Below are positions 21,701-36,477 of a DNA stretch of 64,000 nucleotides, in pieces (position 1 is the stretch's first letter; each line of letters starts with the position of its first letter). The notes beneath the pieces are model-generated. The model searched no databases. It was not told the origin of the DNA and saw only the letters and a program-made list of their open reading frames with translations. The DNA comes from Hemileia vastatrix. Lineage: Eukaryota > Basidiomycota > Pucciniomycetes > Pucciniales > Zaghouaniaceae. The DNA is taken from positions 14,398,683 through 14,462,682 of the forward strand of contig JASXTE010000002.1 of NCBI GenBank assembly GCA_030280995.1. The letters run 5' to 3'. Both the position numbers and the translations under genes were made by a program.

Positions 21701-24700
21701 TCAACTTAAAATTAGATGGAAAACAGATGGAATTCAGACTGAACTTATAATGAACTGATACTGAATTTTACTTTGAAATCATCATGAGCTCTTAGCCAAT
21801 AATGCATGAGTGTGTGCTGGAATAATAGTGAAATTTAAATCAATAATTTATAGAAATAATGACAAGGGCAGATTAAGAATCTGATCCATTCACAAATTTT
21901 TTTTTCATAAAACACAATTTTAAATCTCGTTTTAAATTTCACTTGATAATTGAAAATACTGAAAATTATACTATTTATTTAAAAAGCATCACTTTTAACC
22001 TCTCTAATGATTTAATTAGTTTTTTTTTGAAAAAATATATAATAAGATCAGTGGTTATTTTTATTGATAACTCCTTTTAACCAAGAATTTTAAGCTTTCA
22101 TTTTTTTAATTTAAACCATATTACCTAATTTATTTTGTATTTTTATTTTTTCTGATTATGCAATATAAGTATTTTTAGTTCAATGAATTTATTTAACAAA
22201 CATATTGAACCATCAAAATTCTCAAGTATTTTATTCTGTAATACTGTGAAAAGACTCATAATTAAAAAAAAGATAGAAATATGTTTTCTTAATTGATGTT
22301 TCAATAAAGTCCTCTCATTGATTCTTTACACTAAGCTGTAATAATTAGTAAATTGTTTTATTATAAGTTTAGAAAGAAGTATAATTCTTATACCAGTGGA
22401 TTTTAATCAATTTTTTTACATTCTTATATGCAAGAAGATGATTAAAGTTAAAAGAAAATATATTTTAGCTCTTTTTTTGTTCTATTGAATATAAAACTAC
22501 TAAGAATTTTTGCAATATACATTCATTCAATTTAATACATATATGATATTCTGGAACTTTTCATGATTTATTTCATCAAAATTGAATGTAAATATGGTTA
22601 TTTTGTAGAGTAATCTCACAAGTTGAAATAATAAATCACCATTCAGTAATTTTTTCATATGAAAAACTGAAATTCAAGCTAGATATAAAACTCTAAAGAT
22701 AATAAAAACAAAGTAGTATAAATTTATCTAAACTTTAATTTTAGTGCTTGATTCTGCTTCAATGCTGTATTGTGGGATATTTTCTGTGTCAACTTGGGAA
22801 TAAGCACCATATATTTTTTAAAGTGTTATCATGTTAAAAAATGTGCTTCAGATAAATTTTTTGATTGTATTATTGTTAAAGAACTGATATAAATAGGTAG
22901 AAGTGGTACTTCTTCATAATTCTATCAGTATCAAATTGAAAAACTATTATATGATATTTATTTTGTAAAAAAGACGCAATAGAGGGTATCAAAGTTAGAG
23001 TTTTGTAATTCTTGAAAAGGTATTTCACAACCCAAAACAAATGCCAAAAACTCAACATTAATTCTTAGTAAAAAGGTATTTTGGGCACAAAATATGGCAT
23101 ATTTTAAAAAATAATCATTGTTGATTTGGTGGAGAAAAGACATATTTTGAAATGAAAGATTTCTAACTTTGATACCCCCTAATAGGTACTTTATATTATG
23201 ACCATGTAGCAAAACAGCTGTAAAGACAATCATGTTTTGATTAAAAATAATATTATTCCATATTTAAAATGAATAGAAAAAATATTTCAATTCTATGGTG
23301 CTGAAAAATAAATTAAGTGAAATTTTTCATGTACACTTTTTTAGTCTTTAGAATAAAATTTTTGATAGGAGTAATTCACAACTGAACACTTACACACAAT
23401 TCTAAAATTAATTATATGGGTTCAGGATCTATCAATGATTTATTGGAATAATATTATTCATGCTGATTTGTAGATCTTACATGATGTTTCTATTCAATTT
23501 CTTAGTGTATAAAAAACAATCCCTTTGATATTTTATTTAAACAGAAGAATTTATAAATCTTCTTGAAATTGCTTTATCACAGAGCAATACTGGAATGAGT
23601 ATATTTTTATAAAAATTAATTTAAATAGAATTAGTTCAAATATTCTTTACATATTTAAAACAGAAAATAAATATTAAAATTTGACTTTTTAAAGAAATAT
23701 ATATTGATTTAAAAGCTATTTACTTATTTCCTTTTTTTACAAAAACACAAATTTTATCCTGTGAGGCTTCCCTTCAACTTACAAATATAAGTATAATAAA
23801 TTAATATGATGCTGTGAAGACTGTATATGATGTGTACCTAAAGCAAAAATTATTTTTTTGAAATACTTCAAATCTAAGCAAAAGAGCTGATACCTTTTTT
23901 ATATAATACAGTTGTATAAAATTAAATTTAAGGTAGTTTCTTAATCTGTTATATAGAAAGAAATAATATTATAATAATATAAAATCAACTTAAAACTATT
24001 TTTAATATAATATTTTCTAAAAACAATTCTTAATTTGTACTTATTTTCAGAACTTCAAAGTATTTAATAAAAATATTTTGATATAAAAATATAATTATTT
24101 ATATATTAAAAAGTATTTAATAAAACTTCTAAAAAACTATAAATTTTTTCATGCCTTAAATTAGCTTGAACCACACTTGGAAACAAGATTGCATTGAGAG
24201 TTCCATCTAAGTTCCACCAAAGGCTTGATAAATAATTTTTTTAAATGTATATAGTCATTGAAATGAAAAAAAATTAGTAAAAGAAAGGACTCAGAAAGTA
24301 TATTCTGCTACTGAATAAATTATCATAAATATATTGAGGTAGATAACTTATTGAAATTTTTTAAATTTTAAGTTATTACATTCAATTATCCAGTTATATA
24401 CAGCAATCACAAAACAAGAAATAAAGCTAAATGGTTACATATGTAGATAAATCTTTTCTTCAACATTTACTTAAATTTTTTAATTTAATTCAAAGCTATT
24501 TTTAATCTAACCAACATATTTTACTATTACATTTAAAAATAAATACAATAAACTCATAAAATACATAAGCTCAATAGATTAAAATTTCTTTAAATCTTTT
24601 GTTCTAGTTTTCAACTTTTTGCTACAATTTTCCTATTATATTATTTATTTATATCATGTATAGTTATCAGAAGCATTGTGTGAGTTCTTATGTAAAAAAG

Positions 24701-24990
24701 AAAAATAGTATTTCATTACAAATTATTTTACTATATTACTTTCTTAGTCTTAAAGTGCATTGTAAATCAAAAATATAAAATAGAGATGTATAAATTATAG
24801 GTTTAAGCTCAAAAATATCAATAAAAATATTTATCAATCATTTTCCATATTGGAAGAATAGAGCTGTAGATTGAGGGGTGGGAATCTGATGTTTTCCTAA
24901 AAAAAAATTCACTTTCCATTTATTACTACCTCAATGGACAACCTCTCAATCTATCCACACAACTTTTTCTGCCTTGTCACTTCTGTTAAT
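21701..24990. other. AT-rich DNA inside the outer CACTA-like element, no gene seen
   Basis: The first ~120 bases resemble the MITE interior (short repeats around GAACTGA and TTCAGAC). Beyond that only AT-rich sequence without a credible reading frame; open stretches of 60-90 codons lack recognisable motifs. Confidence 0.6.
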
Positions 24991-25739
24991 TCTCACCACG
25001 GAAAATCTGGGGGTGAACTGCTAGCAATCCACTCTCTTTGACCTCCAGAGTGTCTCTTTTTATTCCAGGGTTATTCTCACTTTATAAAAATATACAAAAT
25101 TGTATTGGAAGTACATTTATTCTCTGATTGATTATAGACAGAATATCAACTGATTCCAAATTATGCACAAGTTGATCCTCCAGAACTTAATTTTGGTCCT
25201 CTGTTGAGCACAAATTGATCTAACCTAAGCTTATGCATATATAATAATTCAGGATACTTGCTCTATTAAATTTGATAATAAAATAAAATATTGATGAATT
25301 TATATAAAAAATAATTATTATATAAGATATTAAATTATAAATTTAGGCATCATAGGAGGGCACTTAACAGAACTTAATTATACTATGTGACACCTTAATA
25401 CTGTATCACACAGTTTGAAACATTTAAAACAAAATGTGTCATGATGGGAAATGAAATTGCTTGGACAGACACTTTCAAAATTAATACTGACCATAATACA
25501 CAGATATGAAACCTTGGAATATATCCAATAAAAGATTTTCCTTCTGATAAATGGATTTTTCTCAGTTCCTCCTTGTTAAAAAGTGTCCTTGTGAGGTTTT
25601 TCTGACCTTCACGGGGATAATTTGGCCACATCAAACTACTTCTATTTCCATGATTGACCAAAATATCATCCTCATTTTCATCTAAAGAGTTGATCTCATC
25701 TGACTGTGGCTGATCAAAGGGGTCCACCACAAGTTTAGC

Positions 25740-26560
25740 CAAAATTTTGCTGGACACTTTTTTGATGGATAGTGACTAACTGGTGCTTTCCAAAATTTTC
25801 CACCTGAAGTTAGGCTAAATTTCAGGAGGATAAATTTATTATGAATACCAAATTAACTGAAGAATACTTTTGCCCTAGCTACTCTGCAACATAAAAGTGT
25901 GCAACTGAGGTTTAGCCATAATTCAGGTAGACACTTTTGGAAAGGCACAGTCTGATGGGTTTAATATCTATATATGGCAATAAGTATGAGTTTTTTATCA
26001 ACATGGAACTAGAATTAATTTAATATGGCCAAAGTGTCCACCTTAAGTTTGGCCAAAATACAGGTGGAAATTTTTATGAGGATTACTTGATGAAATGAAG
26101 AAGACTTGCAATTACTTTCCATCATAAAATTTTCAAACTTAAGTTTATCAAAAATTGTGGTGACACTTTTTCCAGATCCAGTCATATGGGATCAACTTTC
26201 TATATGGCAATGAGAATCAATTTTTAGTCAATCATGGCATTAGAAGTAATTTGATATGGACAAACTTTTGACCTGATTTTTGGCTAAAAATAAGTTGGAA
26301 ATATTTATGAGGAATACTAGATTAGCTAAAGAAGACTTGAACCCTACTACTGTCCATCATAAAAGTGTCAACCAGAAGAATTCTCAAACTTGTGGTTGAC
26401 ACCTTTGGCCTGGTCTGGCTATATGGGATCAATTCTGCATATGGAAATGAGGATGTAATTTGGTCAATCATGCTACTAGAAGTAATTTGATATAGACAAA
26501 GTGTCCAACTAAATATTGGAAAAAAATAAGTTGAAAACTTCATTTAGTTTTTCAAAAAAT
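25740..26560. repeat. Start of tandem array, short ~225-base units
   Basis: Three to four units at roughly 25860, 26080 and 26310 share phrases with the long array (GAAGAAGACTTG, TGGCCAAA, AGTAATTTGATATGG) but repeat about every 225 bases. Their palindromes are degenerate. Confidence 0.6.
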
Positions 26561-29500
26561 AAAATTAAGTACAATTTTATTCCTGATGGTGCCTATTTTA
26601 TCCAACACCTCTTCTGAACCTTGAAAGTAGGCATTTAGCTTGAATTTTTAATTTAATATAAAATCCCTTTTATTAAACCTATTTCTTTTTATCCCTTTTT
26701 TTCTTTTAGATATCAATTAATTTTATGTAAAAAAAATCATTTTCATAATTTTTGACCTGTATTTAGTAAAATTATTAAACGTTTAACATCACCCTGTAAG
26801 CATTTGGCACATGTTTTTTTGCTATACTAATAAAAATAATAATATACTGGTGACAAATAATTGATCAAATGATAAAATATTAATAAAAAAGAAAGATCAA
26901 ATACCAGTGGATATGTTTTAAAAAAATACCAGTTGCACTGAAAAAGACCTGCACCCTAGATACTCACCATCAAAAAAGTGTTCAGCACAAGTTTGGCCGA
27001 ACTTGCGCTGGACACTTTTGGTGAAGTGCAGTCATATGAGATCAATTCTCTCTATGGCAATGAAAAAAATGATTTGATAAAAAACTTCACTAGAAGTAGT
27101 TTTATATAACCAAATTTTCCACCTAGAGTTAATCCAAACCACAGGTGCACAATTTTTTATCTTTTAAAAAAATTAAATTTAGTACAATTTATACCTGATG
27201 GCTCTCATTTGCTTCAACACCTCTTCTGGCCTTTGATAGTAGGAATATTACTTGGATTACTTTTTTCATATTTGATCCCTTTAACTTAATTTTTTATTCC
27301 TCATATTGCTTTTGGATATCAATTAATAATTTTTAAAATAAATTATTTTCATATTTTTATACATTTATTTAATAATATTATAAATGGTTTAACATCACCT
27401 GGTATGCATTTGGCAAATGAGTTTTTTCTATACTTATAAAATTAATAATATAATGGTGACCAAAAATTAATCAAATGATATTTATGAGTGAGGCAAAAAG
27501 ATGAAATACCAGTAGACATGTTTGTAAGAAATACTAGATGAACTGAAGAAAAATTCTACCCTAGCTACTCTCCATCATTAAGTGTCCAGCACAAGTTTGG
27601 CTGGACTTGTGCTGGACACTTTTGGTCAGGTGCAGTCAGATGGGAGCAATTCTCTCTATGGAAAGGAAGATAAATTTTTGATAAATAATTACACTAGAAG
27701 TAGTTTGATATGGCGAAATTGTCATCCTGAAGTTTTGTTAAAGCTCATGTGGATTTTTTTTTTATTTTTACAAAAAAGAAAATTTAGTACAAGTTTAGCC
27801 CTGATTGTGCTAATTTAATTCAACATCTCTTTTTTCTGTTTATGGCAGGAATTTAACTTGGATTTTAATTTTCATCTTTGAATTCTTTAATTTTACTTTA
27901 TTCCCCTCATATTGCTTTTAAATAGAAGTTTATTTTTTGTAAAATAAATAATTTTCATATTTTTTTACCTTTATTTAATAATATTATAAAAGGTGTAGCA
28001 TTGCCCAGTATCCATTTGGCACACAAGTTTTTGCAATACTGATAATATTAATAATATAATGGTGACAAAAAATTAATCAATTGATAAATATGAGTGAGGC
28101 ACAAAGATTGAATAACAGTGGACATGTTTATAAGAAATTTCAGATGATTTAAAATCACTTGCACCCTGGCTACTCTCCATGATAAAAGTGTCCAGCAAAA
28201 GTTTGGCCAAACTTGTTCTGGACACTTTTGGTTGCATGCTGTCAGATGCAATCAATTTATTTTATGGAAATGAGACTGAATGATCACTCCATCATTGCAC
28301 TGAAAGTAGTTTTATATGGATAAATTGTCACCACACAATATGGGGGGCGGACTTGCTAGCAAGTCCGCAACCTTGGACCCAAACTCACCATAGATTGAAC
28401 ACACATTGAGCTATTGATAAAGGAACCATACAATCAGGGATGAACACCACTCAGCAGAACAGTTTTAGGTGGGTGTTCAAGTAGAGTTCAGTATGGGTTC
28501 AGTCTGAGTTCAGTCTGAGTTCCATCTGAGTTGCATCTGAGTTCAGGTTGAGGACTTGCTAGCAAGTCCACCCCCTATATTGCGTAGTGTGTCCCCCTGA
28601 AGTTTGTCCAAACCTAAGGTAGAAAATTTTTTACTTTGGTAAAAAGTAAATTTAATCCATGTTAATCTATGATGGTGCCCATTTTTTCTGAAGCCTCTAC
28701 TTGCTCATGATAGCAGAAATTAGACTTAATATCTTTATTTCATGTTTGATCTCTTTAATTATAATTTTACCCTTTTATTTATCCTTTAGCTTTTAAATAT
28801 CAATTTTGTTTTGGTAAAAGTGATAATTTTCACATTTTTTTACATTTATTATATAATATTATTAAAGTTGTAAAATCACCCAGTTTACATTCAGTACACA
28901 TGTTTTTGCTATACTAAAAACATTAATAATATAATGGTGACTAAAAATTAATAAAATAATAAATATGGATGACACAGAAAGATCAAATACCCATAGACAT
29001 TTTTGAAAGGAATACAAGATTAACTGAAGAAGACTTGCACCCTAGCTACTCTCCATCATAAAAGTGTCCAGCACAGGTTCAGCTGAGCTTGTTCTGGACA
29101 CTTTTGGTTGCATGCAGTCAGATGGGATAAATTTACTCAATGGAAGTTAAAATGAATTTTTTCTTAATCATTGCGCAAGAAGTAGTTTTTTACTGCTATA
29201 ATATCCTCCTAATTTTTTGGAAAACCTCAGGTGGACACTTTGATTAATTTTAAAAAAATGAAAATATATTCCAAATCTAGAACTGGTGGTGCAAATTTGG
29301 TCTGAAAACTCAAATTATCTTTGATGGCAGAAATTTTATATGAATGTTTAATTTCATATTTAATCACTTTTATTTTACTTTTTTATTCCTCTTTTTGCTT
29401 TCAAATATCAATTTATTTATTGTAAAACTAATAATTTTCATATTTTTTTTACTTTTATTTAATAAGATTATTAAAGATGTAGCATCTCCCAGTATGCATT

Positions 29501-32500
29501 TGGCTTACAAGTTTTTTCAATACTAATAAAATTAATAGTATAATGGTGAAAAACAATGAATCAAATGATAAATATGAATGACACAGAAAGATCATGTACA
29601 AGTGGATTCTTTATAAGGAATACCTGATGAACTAAAGAAGACCTGCACCCTAGATACTCACCATCATAAAAGTGTCCAGCGTAAGTTTGGCCAAACATGT
29701 GCTGGTAACTATCGGTTGCATGCAGTCAGATGGGATAAATTTAATCTATTGAAATGAAAATGAAATTTTGCTCAATCATTGCACAATAAATAGTTTGATA
29801 ATGCCAAAATGTCCTCCCGATGATTTTTCAAACCTCATCAGGACACATTCTTTGGTTTATAAAAAAAGAGAATAAAGTCCAAGTTTAGACCTGGTGGTGC
29901 ACATTTGATCTAACACCTCTACTTGTTATTGATAGTTGAAATTTTCCTTAGATTTTTTTTCTTATTTTATCCCTTTTATTTTACTTTTTTATTGCTCATA
30001 TTGCTTTGGATATCAATTTTTAATTTTTAAAATAAATAATTTCATACTCTTATACCTTTACTTAATAATATATGATTAAAGGTGGAACACCACCTGGTAT
30101 GAATTTTTCACACAAGTTATTACTATAGTAATAATGTTAATAATATAATGATGACAAAAAATTAATCAAATGGTAAATTTAAATGACACAGAAAGATCAA
30201 ATACCAGTGGAAATGTTTATAAGAAATCCCTTTTGAGTTTAAGAAGATTTGCTGTATGCCTACTCTCAATTATAAAAGTGTCCACAACAAGTTCCGTCGA
30301 ACTTGTGCTGGACACTTTTGGTTGCATGAAGTCATATGAGATAAATTCTCTCTATAGCAATAAAAATGATATTTCACTCAATTATTGAAGTAAAGAATGT
30401 TTAATATTGTAAAATTGCCCCCTGGATGTCTGTCCAAGCCTCAGGTCAAGATTTTTTAGCTATACATAAAAGTAAATTTAGACCAAGTCTTGACCTAGGG
30501 GTTTTTAACTGTCCTCACACCACTTCTGGCTCTTGATAGTAAAAATTTTACTTGTATTTTTTATTTCGTATTTGATCCCATTTATTTTCATTTTTCTTTT
30601 CTATTACTCTTTTTAATTTTAAATATCAATTTATTTTTTTAAAAACTAAACATATATATATTTTTTTAACTTTATATAATAATATTATTAAAGGTGTAAC
30701 ATCACCAATTTTGCATTTGGCATGCAGGTTTTTGCTATACTAGAAACATTAATAATATATATGGTGACAAATAATTAATTATAAGATAAATATGAAAGAA
30801 AAAAAAAGATAAAAAACCAATAGAAATGGGAAAAACAAAAAACTGATGTACTGAGGAACACTTCCACCCTAGCTACTCTCCATCATAAAAGTGTCTGGGA
30901 CAAGTTTGGGGGAACTTATGCTGGACATTTTTGTTCAGGTGCAGTCAGATGGGATCAATTCTCTCTGTGGAAATGAAATTTAAAAAAATGCTAAATGATT
31001 ACATTAGAAGTAGTTTGGTATGGCTGAATTATCCACCTTAATTTTTACAAATGTCAGGTGAAAAATTTTTTATCTTTTAAAAAAATTAAATATTGTCAAA
31101 TTTAGCCCTGATGGCACCCATTTGCTTCAACACCTCCAATGACTCTTTAAGGAAGGAACTTTCCTTGAATTTTTCTTTTTCATATTTGATCTCTTTTACT
31201 TTACTTTTTTATCACTCATGTTACATTTGAATACTGTTTTGTAATTTTGGAAAAAAATCATTTTCATATTTTTTTAAAATTTTTTAAAAATATTATAAAA
31301 GGTGTAATATAACATGGCATGCATTTGGCACACAAGTTTTTTCTATACTAATAAAATTAATAATGTTCTAATGACAAAATATTAATCAAATAATCAAATA
31401 TGAATAACACAGAAAGATCAAATACCAGCGGACATGTTTTAAAAAAATAACAGTTGCACTGAAGAAGACCTGCACCCTAGCTACTCTCCATCATAAAAGT
31501 GTCCAGCACAAGTTTGGCCAGACTTGTGCTGGAAACTTTTGGTCAGGTGCAGTCAGATGGGATCAATTCTCTCTATGGAAATGAATAAAATTATTTTATA
31601 AGAAACTACACTAGATGTAGTTTGATATAGCTGAATTGTCAACCTAGAGTTCATCCAAACCACAGGTACACAATTTTTTATCTTTAAAAAATAGTAAATT
31701 TAGTACAATTTATCCCTGGTGGCTCTCATTTGCTTCAACATCTCTACTGGCCTTTGATATTAGGAATAGTACTTTGATTTGTTTTTTGATATTTGATCCC
31801 TTAAACTTAATTTTTTACTCCTCATAATGCTTTTGGATATCAATTAATAATTTTAAAAAAAAATTATTTTCATATTTTTATACATTTATTTAATAATATT
31901 ATAAAAGATGTAACATCACTCAGTATGCATTTGGCACACATTTTTTTGTTATAATTATAAAATTAATAATATAATTAAGATAAAAAATTAATCAAACAAT
32001 ATATATGAGTGAGGCACAAAGATAAAATACCAGTAGACATGTTTGTAAGAAATACCAGATGAACTGAAGAAAAATTCTACCCCAGCTACTCTCCATCATA
32101 GAAGTGTCCAGCACAAGTTCGGACGAACTTTTGCTGGACACTTTTGGACATGTGTAGTTAGATGGGATCAATTCTCTGTATGGCAACAAAAAATTTTTTT
32201 TATCAAATTTCACTAGAAGTAGTTTGGTGTAGCTGAATCATTCACCTGCTGTTCTGCCCAATCTTGGGTGTATAATTTTTTATCTTTAAAGGAAATGTCA
32301 CTTATTACAATTTTACCCTGATTGCTCCCATTTGCTTTAACACCTCTACTGGCTCTTGATAGCAGGAATTTTTCTAGTATGTTGTTCATTTTTGAACTCT
32401 TTGACTTTTATTTTACTCTTTTATTCCTCTTTTTACTTTTAAATTTCTATTTAATTTTTGTAAAACTAATCATTTCCATATTTATTTACGTCTATTTTGA

Positions 32501-34338
32501 AAAATTATTGCAGGTATAAATTCACCTGGTATGCATTTGGCACACAAGTTTTTGCTATACTAATAACATTAATAATAAAATGGTGATAAAATATTAATCA
32601 GATGATAAATATGAATGATACAGACTGATCAAATACCAGTAGAAATCTTTATGAGAAATACAAGATGAAGGAACTGAAGAAAAATTCCACCCAAGCTACT
32701 CTCCATCATAAAGGTGTCCAGCATAAGTTCAGCCAAACTTGTTCTGGACACTTTTGGTCATGTGCAGTCCGATGGGATCAATTCTCTCTATGGCAACAAA
32801 AAAATTTTTTTATCAAACTTCAATACAAGTAGTTTTGTTTAGCTGAATCATCCACCTGTCTTTCTTCCTGACCTCAAGCTGTAAAATTTTTTACCTTTAA
32901 AAATGGTCACTTATTAAAATTTAGCCCTGATGGCTCCCATTTGTTTCAACACTTCTACAGGCTCTTGAGAGCAAGGATTTTACTAGAATTTTGTTTTTCA
33001 CAATTGATCTCTTTGAGATTAATTTTACTTTTTTATTTCTCATTTTTTTTAAATATCTATTTAAATTATTGTAAAGCTAATCATTTTCATATTTTTTTAC
33101 CTTTATTTCATAATATTGTAAAAGGTGTAACATCACCTGGTATGCATTTGGAACATGAGTTTTTTCTATACTTATAATATTAATAATATGATGGTGACAA
33201 TAAATTAATCAAATGATATGTATTAGTGAGGCACAAAGATTAAATACCAATGGACATATTATAAGAAATACCAGATTAAATGAAGAAAAATTCTACCCTA
33301 GCTACTCTCCATCATAAATGTGTCCAGCACAAGTTTGGCCAAACTTGTGCTGGACACTTTTTGTCACATGCAGTCTGGTGCGATCAATTCTCTCTCAATA
33401 ATTGCACTAGAAGTTGTTTGATATGGCCAAATGGTTCTTCTGAAGTTTTGTTAAACCTCAGGTTGGCACTTTTTTGTTTTTCAAAAAAGAAATTATAGTC
33501 CAAGTTTAGCCTCACTGGTGGGCATTTTCCCCAACATGTCTACTTGCTCTTGATGGCAGTAATTTTATTTTAATTTTTTTTTTCATATTTGATCCCTTTA
33601 ACTTTACCTTTTTATCCCTCATATTGCTTTTCTATATCAATTTATTTTTTGTATAAAAAATCATTTTCAAATTTTTTTACCTTTATTTAATAATCTTATA
33701 AAAGTTGTAACATCACCTGGTATGCATTTGGTACACAAGTTTTTGCTATACTTATAATATTAATAACATAATGGTGACAAAAAATCATTCAAATGATAAA
33801 TATGAATGAGGCACAAAGATAAAATACTTGTGGACATGTTTATAAGAAATACCAGATGAACTGAAGAAAAATTCCACCCTAGCTACACAAGTTTGGCCAA
33901 ACTTTTGCTGGACACTTTTGGTCACATGCAGTCTGATGTGATCAATTCTCTCTATTGCAATGAAAATGAATTTTTCTTCAATAATTGCACTAGAAGTTGT
34001 TTGATATGGCCAAATGGTTCTTCTGAAGTTTTGTTAAACCTCAGGTTGGCACCTTTTTTGTTTTTCAAAAAATAAATTATAGTCCAAGTTTAGTGCCACT
34101 GGTGGGCATTCACCCCATCATGTCTACTTGCTCTTGATGGCAGGAATTTTACTTTAATTTTTTATTTCATATTTGATCCCTTTAATTTTACTTTTTTATC
34201 CCTCATATTGCTTTTGGATATCAATTTATTTTTTTAAAAAAAATTGTTTTCATATTTTTTTACTTTAATTTAATAATATTATAAAAGGTGTAACATCACC
34301 CGGTGTGCATTTGGCACACAAGTTTTTGCTATACTTAT
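26560..34338. repeat. Tandem array, ~608-base units, one palindrome per unit
   Basis: About 12 units; palindrome centres near 26997, 27600, 28207, 29082, 29690, 30298, 30908, 31517, 32122, 32733 and 33338, with a half copy at about 33895. The wider gap after 28207 equals one unit plus the MITE at 28329. At 33321-33356 the palindrome is perfect over 36 bases (arm TGTCCAGCACAAGTTTGG). A last partial unit resumes at 36478. Units carry no ORF of note. Known for CACTA elements: large non-coding interiors with repeats. Confidence 0.88.
28329..28589. mobile_element. CACTA-like MITE, 261 bases
   Basis: Same termini as 8329-8565; both ends hold the full palindrome GGACTTGCTAGCAAGTCC. The 3-base duplication TGT lies at 28326-28328 and 28590-28592. 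It interrupts one unit of the array. The interior has short direct repeats of GTTCAGTCTGA type, which account for its greater length. Confidence 0.9.
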
Positions 34339-35127
34339 TGTCAGCCAGTCTACTAGACTCACCCATTAAAATAATTGATTATCTTACTGAAGTAAAGCCA
34401 CACCTTTTTAATACTTAATAATAAATTAATTATTGAAACTACTGATGTAGTACCTACAAATAAATAGTTAAGTACAATAAGAAAGGTAGAGAATTAATAA
34501 AAATAAGTACCTTTCCCATACTTATTTTATTCCCTAACATCGGTGATCAATCATACAGAGTAGTAGGAATAAAATTAGTTAAAATTCTAAAAATTTCAAA
34601 TTCTTTTATTAAGAAATGTAAATACCGTTGAATCTACATTTTAAAATCAAATGTTTTTTACTAAATGTGACAATCAAGAGAACTTAAGTTTTATTTTAAA
34701 TATTACTGATATCTTCCTTGACGCTCCATTTAGTACAGGTTCTATTATTTCACATACTTTCTTTTATTTAAGTTTTCCCTCTCATACTCTTGTATTAGGA
34801 GATATTAGTCCTTTGTTTTGTTTTCTCACATTTTGCCTATAAAAGGCCCTTCCTTTTTGTGCTTTTTGATTCATTCCTTCAATTACTCACTTATTTACTT
34901 ATTTACAATAAACAAATTATTCTTATACTTTTATAACATTAGTAGTTACATTCACATAGTTCTAATCTATAAAATATATTAATATATGAATTCTACCTCT
35001 TATCATTGAGTAAAATCATCATCTTTGATCAAGAAATACGTACCAAATTGTTGAGAATCCATTTTAACCCTCAAAATCCTCGTAAAAACTTCGCACCAAA
35101 TCTTCTAGACCAAAAGGACCCCTTGAA
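34339..35127. mobile_element. Putative solo LTR, 789 bases
   Basis: Begins TGTCAGCC, flanked by a 6-base duplication ACTTAT (34333-34338 and 35128-35133) within the array. It contains TATAAAAGG near 34840 and AATAAA near 34907 in the expected order for a plus-strand LTR. The 3' end is GAA rather than CA, so it is either mutated or the class is misassigned. Confidence 0.6.
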
Positions 35128-35137
35128 ACTTATAATA

Positions 35138-36477
35138 GGGGGTGTAAGTTCTGGCAAATCCGCACTTAAAAATCCACACTTAAATTTGACCAAATCCACA
35201 CTTAAATAAGTGCTGATTTCCGAAACACACTAGGCCCAATACTGGTGGATTTCAAAATGAAATAAGTCACTTATTTCACTCAAATCCGCACTTTCTTAAC
35301 CAAAAGTGCTGATTTCACCATAAAGTCCTATTTCACTGATACTCATCACTCTCATCATCATCTCTATCTTCCTCCCTCTCCTCTCTTCCATCTTCCCAAT
35401 CCTCTTCTTCATCTTAATTGTGGTTGCTAGTGAATTCAGAGAAAAGGTAAGTCTCTGTCATTGGTCTTGGATTGTTTATGTATGGTAATATATCATCATC
35501 TTCATCATTAACTTGCTTTTCTTTCTCTTCTTCATCTCTATTATAAAGGGTTGGAGTAAAATCTTGTCCTTGGCTTCATGAGTCGTTTGACCGTCATCTA
35601 TTCCCTTGCACTTTTAAATCCACCCAACCCTGCTATTTACCATATATCATCAAATACAAAAAGCCCCTTCTTTTCTTTCTTTTCCCTCATCCTTTTTATA
35701 AATATATAGATATATTTAAAAAAAACCAAATTATTTCATTAAAATCATACCACAGGAAAGAAAAGAAAAAATAAATAACTAAAATCCTCTTTAATAGTTT
35801 CTTTGAAACCTCAAAGGAGACATGCTCATATTATCTGAATGTTTATTTGACATATCAGCTCACATTTAATAGTTACAATTTATTAGTCTTTGTTTTTGTA
35901 ATTGATTGTGATGTGGCCTCAAAGACTTGTTAAGGGATTTAGACCCTGAATGGGGAAGTGATCATGATTGTGTACCTTAGTTGATCCTGAGATTTAAAAT
36001 ATACACAAAATGAACACCTCTAATTCTTCTTTCCATACTGTCATAACCCTCCCATATACATAGATTCATCTTTATATCACGTAAATAACAAAACACTCTG
36101 GTCTAAATTAAAAGGAAATAAATAATCAAGCAACTAATCAACACTCAACTCTAGTTATATACAAACACATATCTTTTTATCTAAATTTTGAACTGCAATA
36201 AAATGTTGAAAATTTTAGGAAGGGGTGTGTGCCGAGGATTGATCGGTAGGTAGCGAGGAAAGTCAGTGTGTCACATGTGACAGGGATGGGGTAAGAAAGG
36301 AAGGGATGTTTTGTGGCCAACATGTGGTTGTGAAAAAAAGCGGGAAAAAAGTGCTGATTTGAGGTCATAACTGACACCAATTTTTGAAATAAGTGACTTT
36401 TTTGCAAAATTTAAGTGCTGATTTGGCTTGAAATCCGCACTTAAGTTAAGTGCTGATTTGCCAGAACTGGCACCCCC
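35138..36477. mobile_element. TIR DNA transposon, non-autonomous, 1340 bases
   Basis: Thirty-two-base TIRs starting GGGGGTG match at 29 positions. The 5-base duplication TAATA (35133-35137, 36478-36482) restores the array consensus when removed. The subterminal 100-200 bases on each side hold repeats of AAATCCGCACTTAA and AAGTGCTGATTT, likely transposase sites. No transposase. Superfamily not assigned. Confidence 0.78.

Noticed and set aside
26560..34338. CRISPR-like or coding repeat array
   Set aside because: Units are ~608 bases and diverged throughout, not short exact repeats with unique spacers; the frames inside are short and not conserved.
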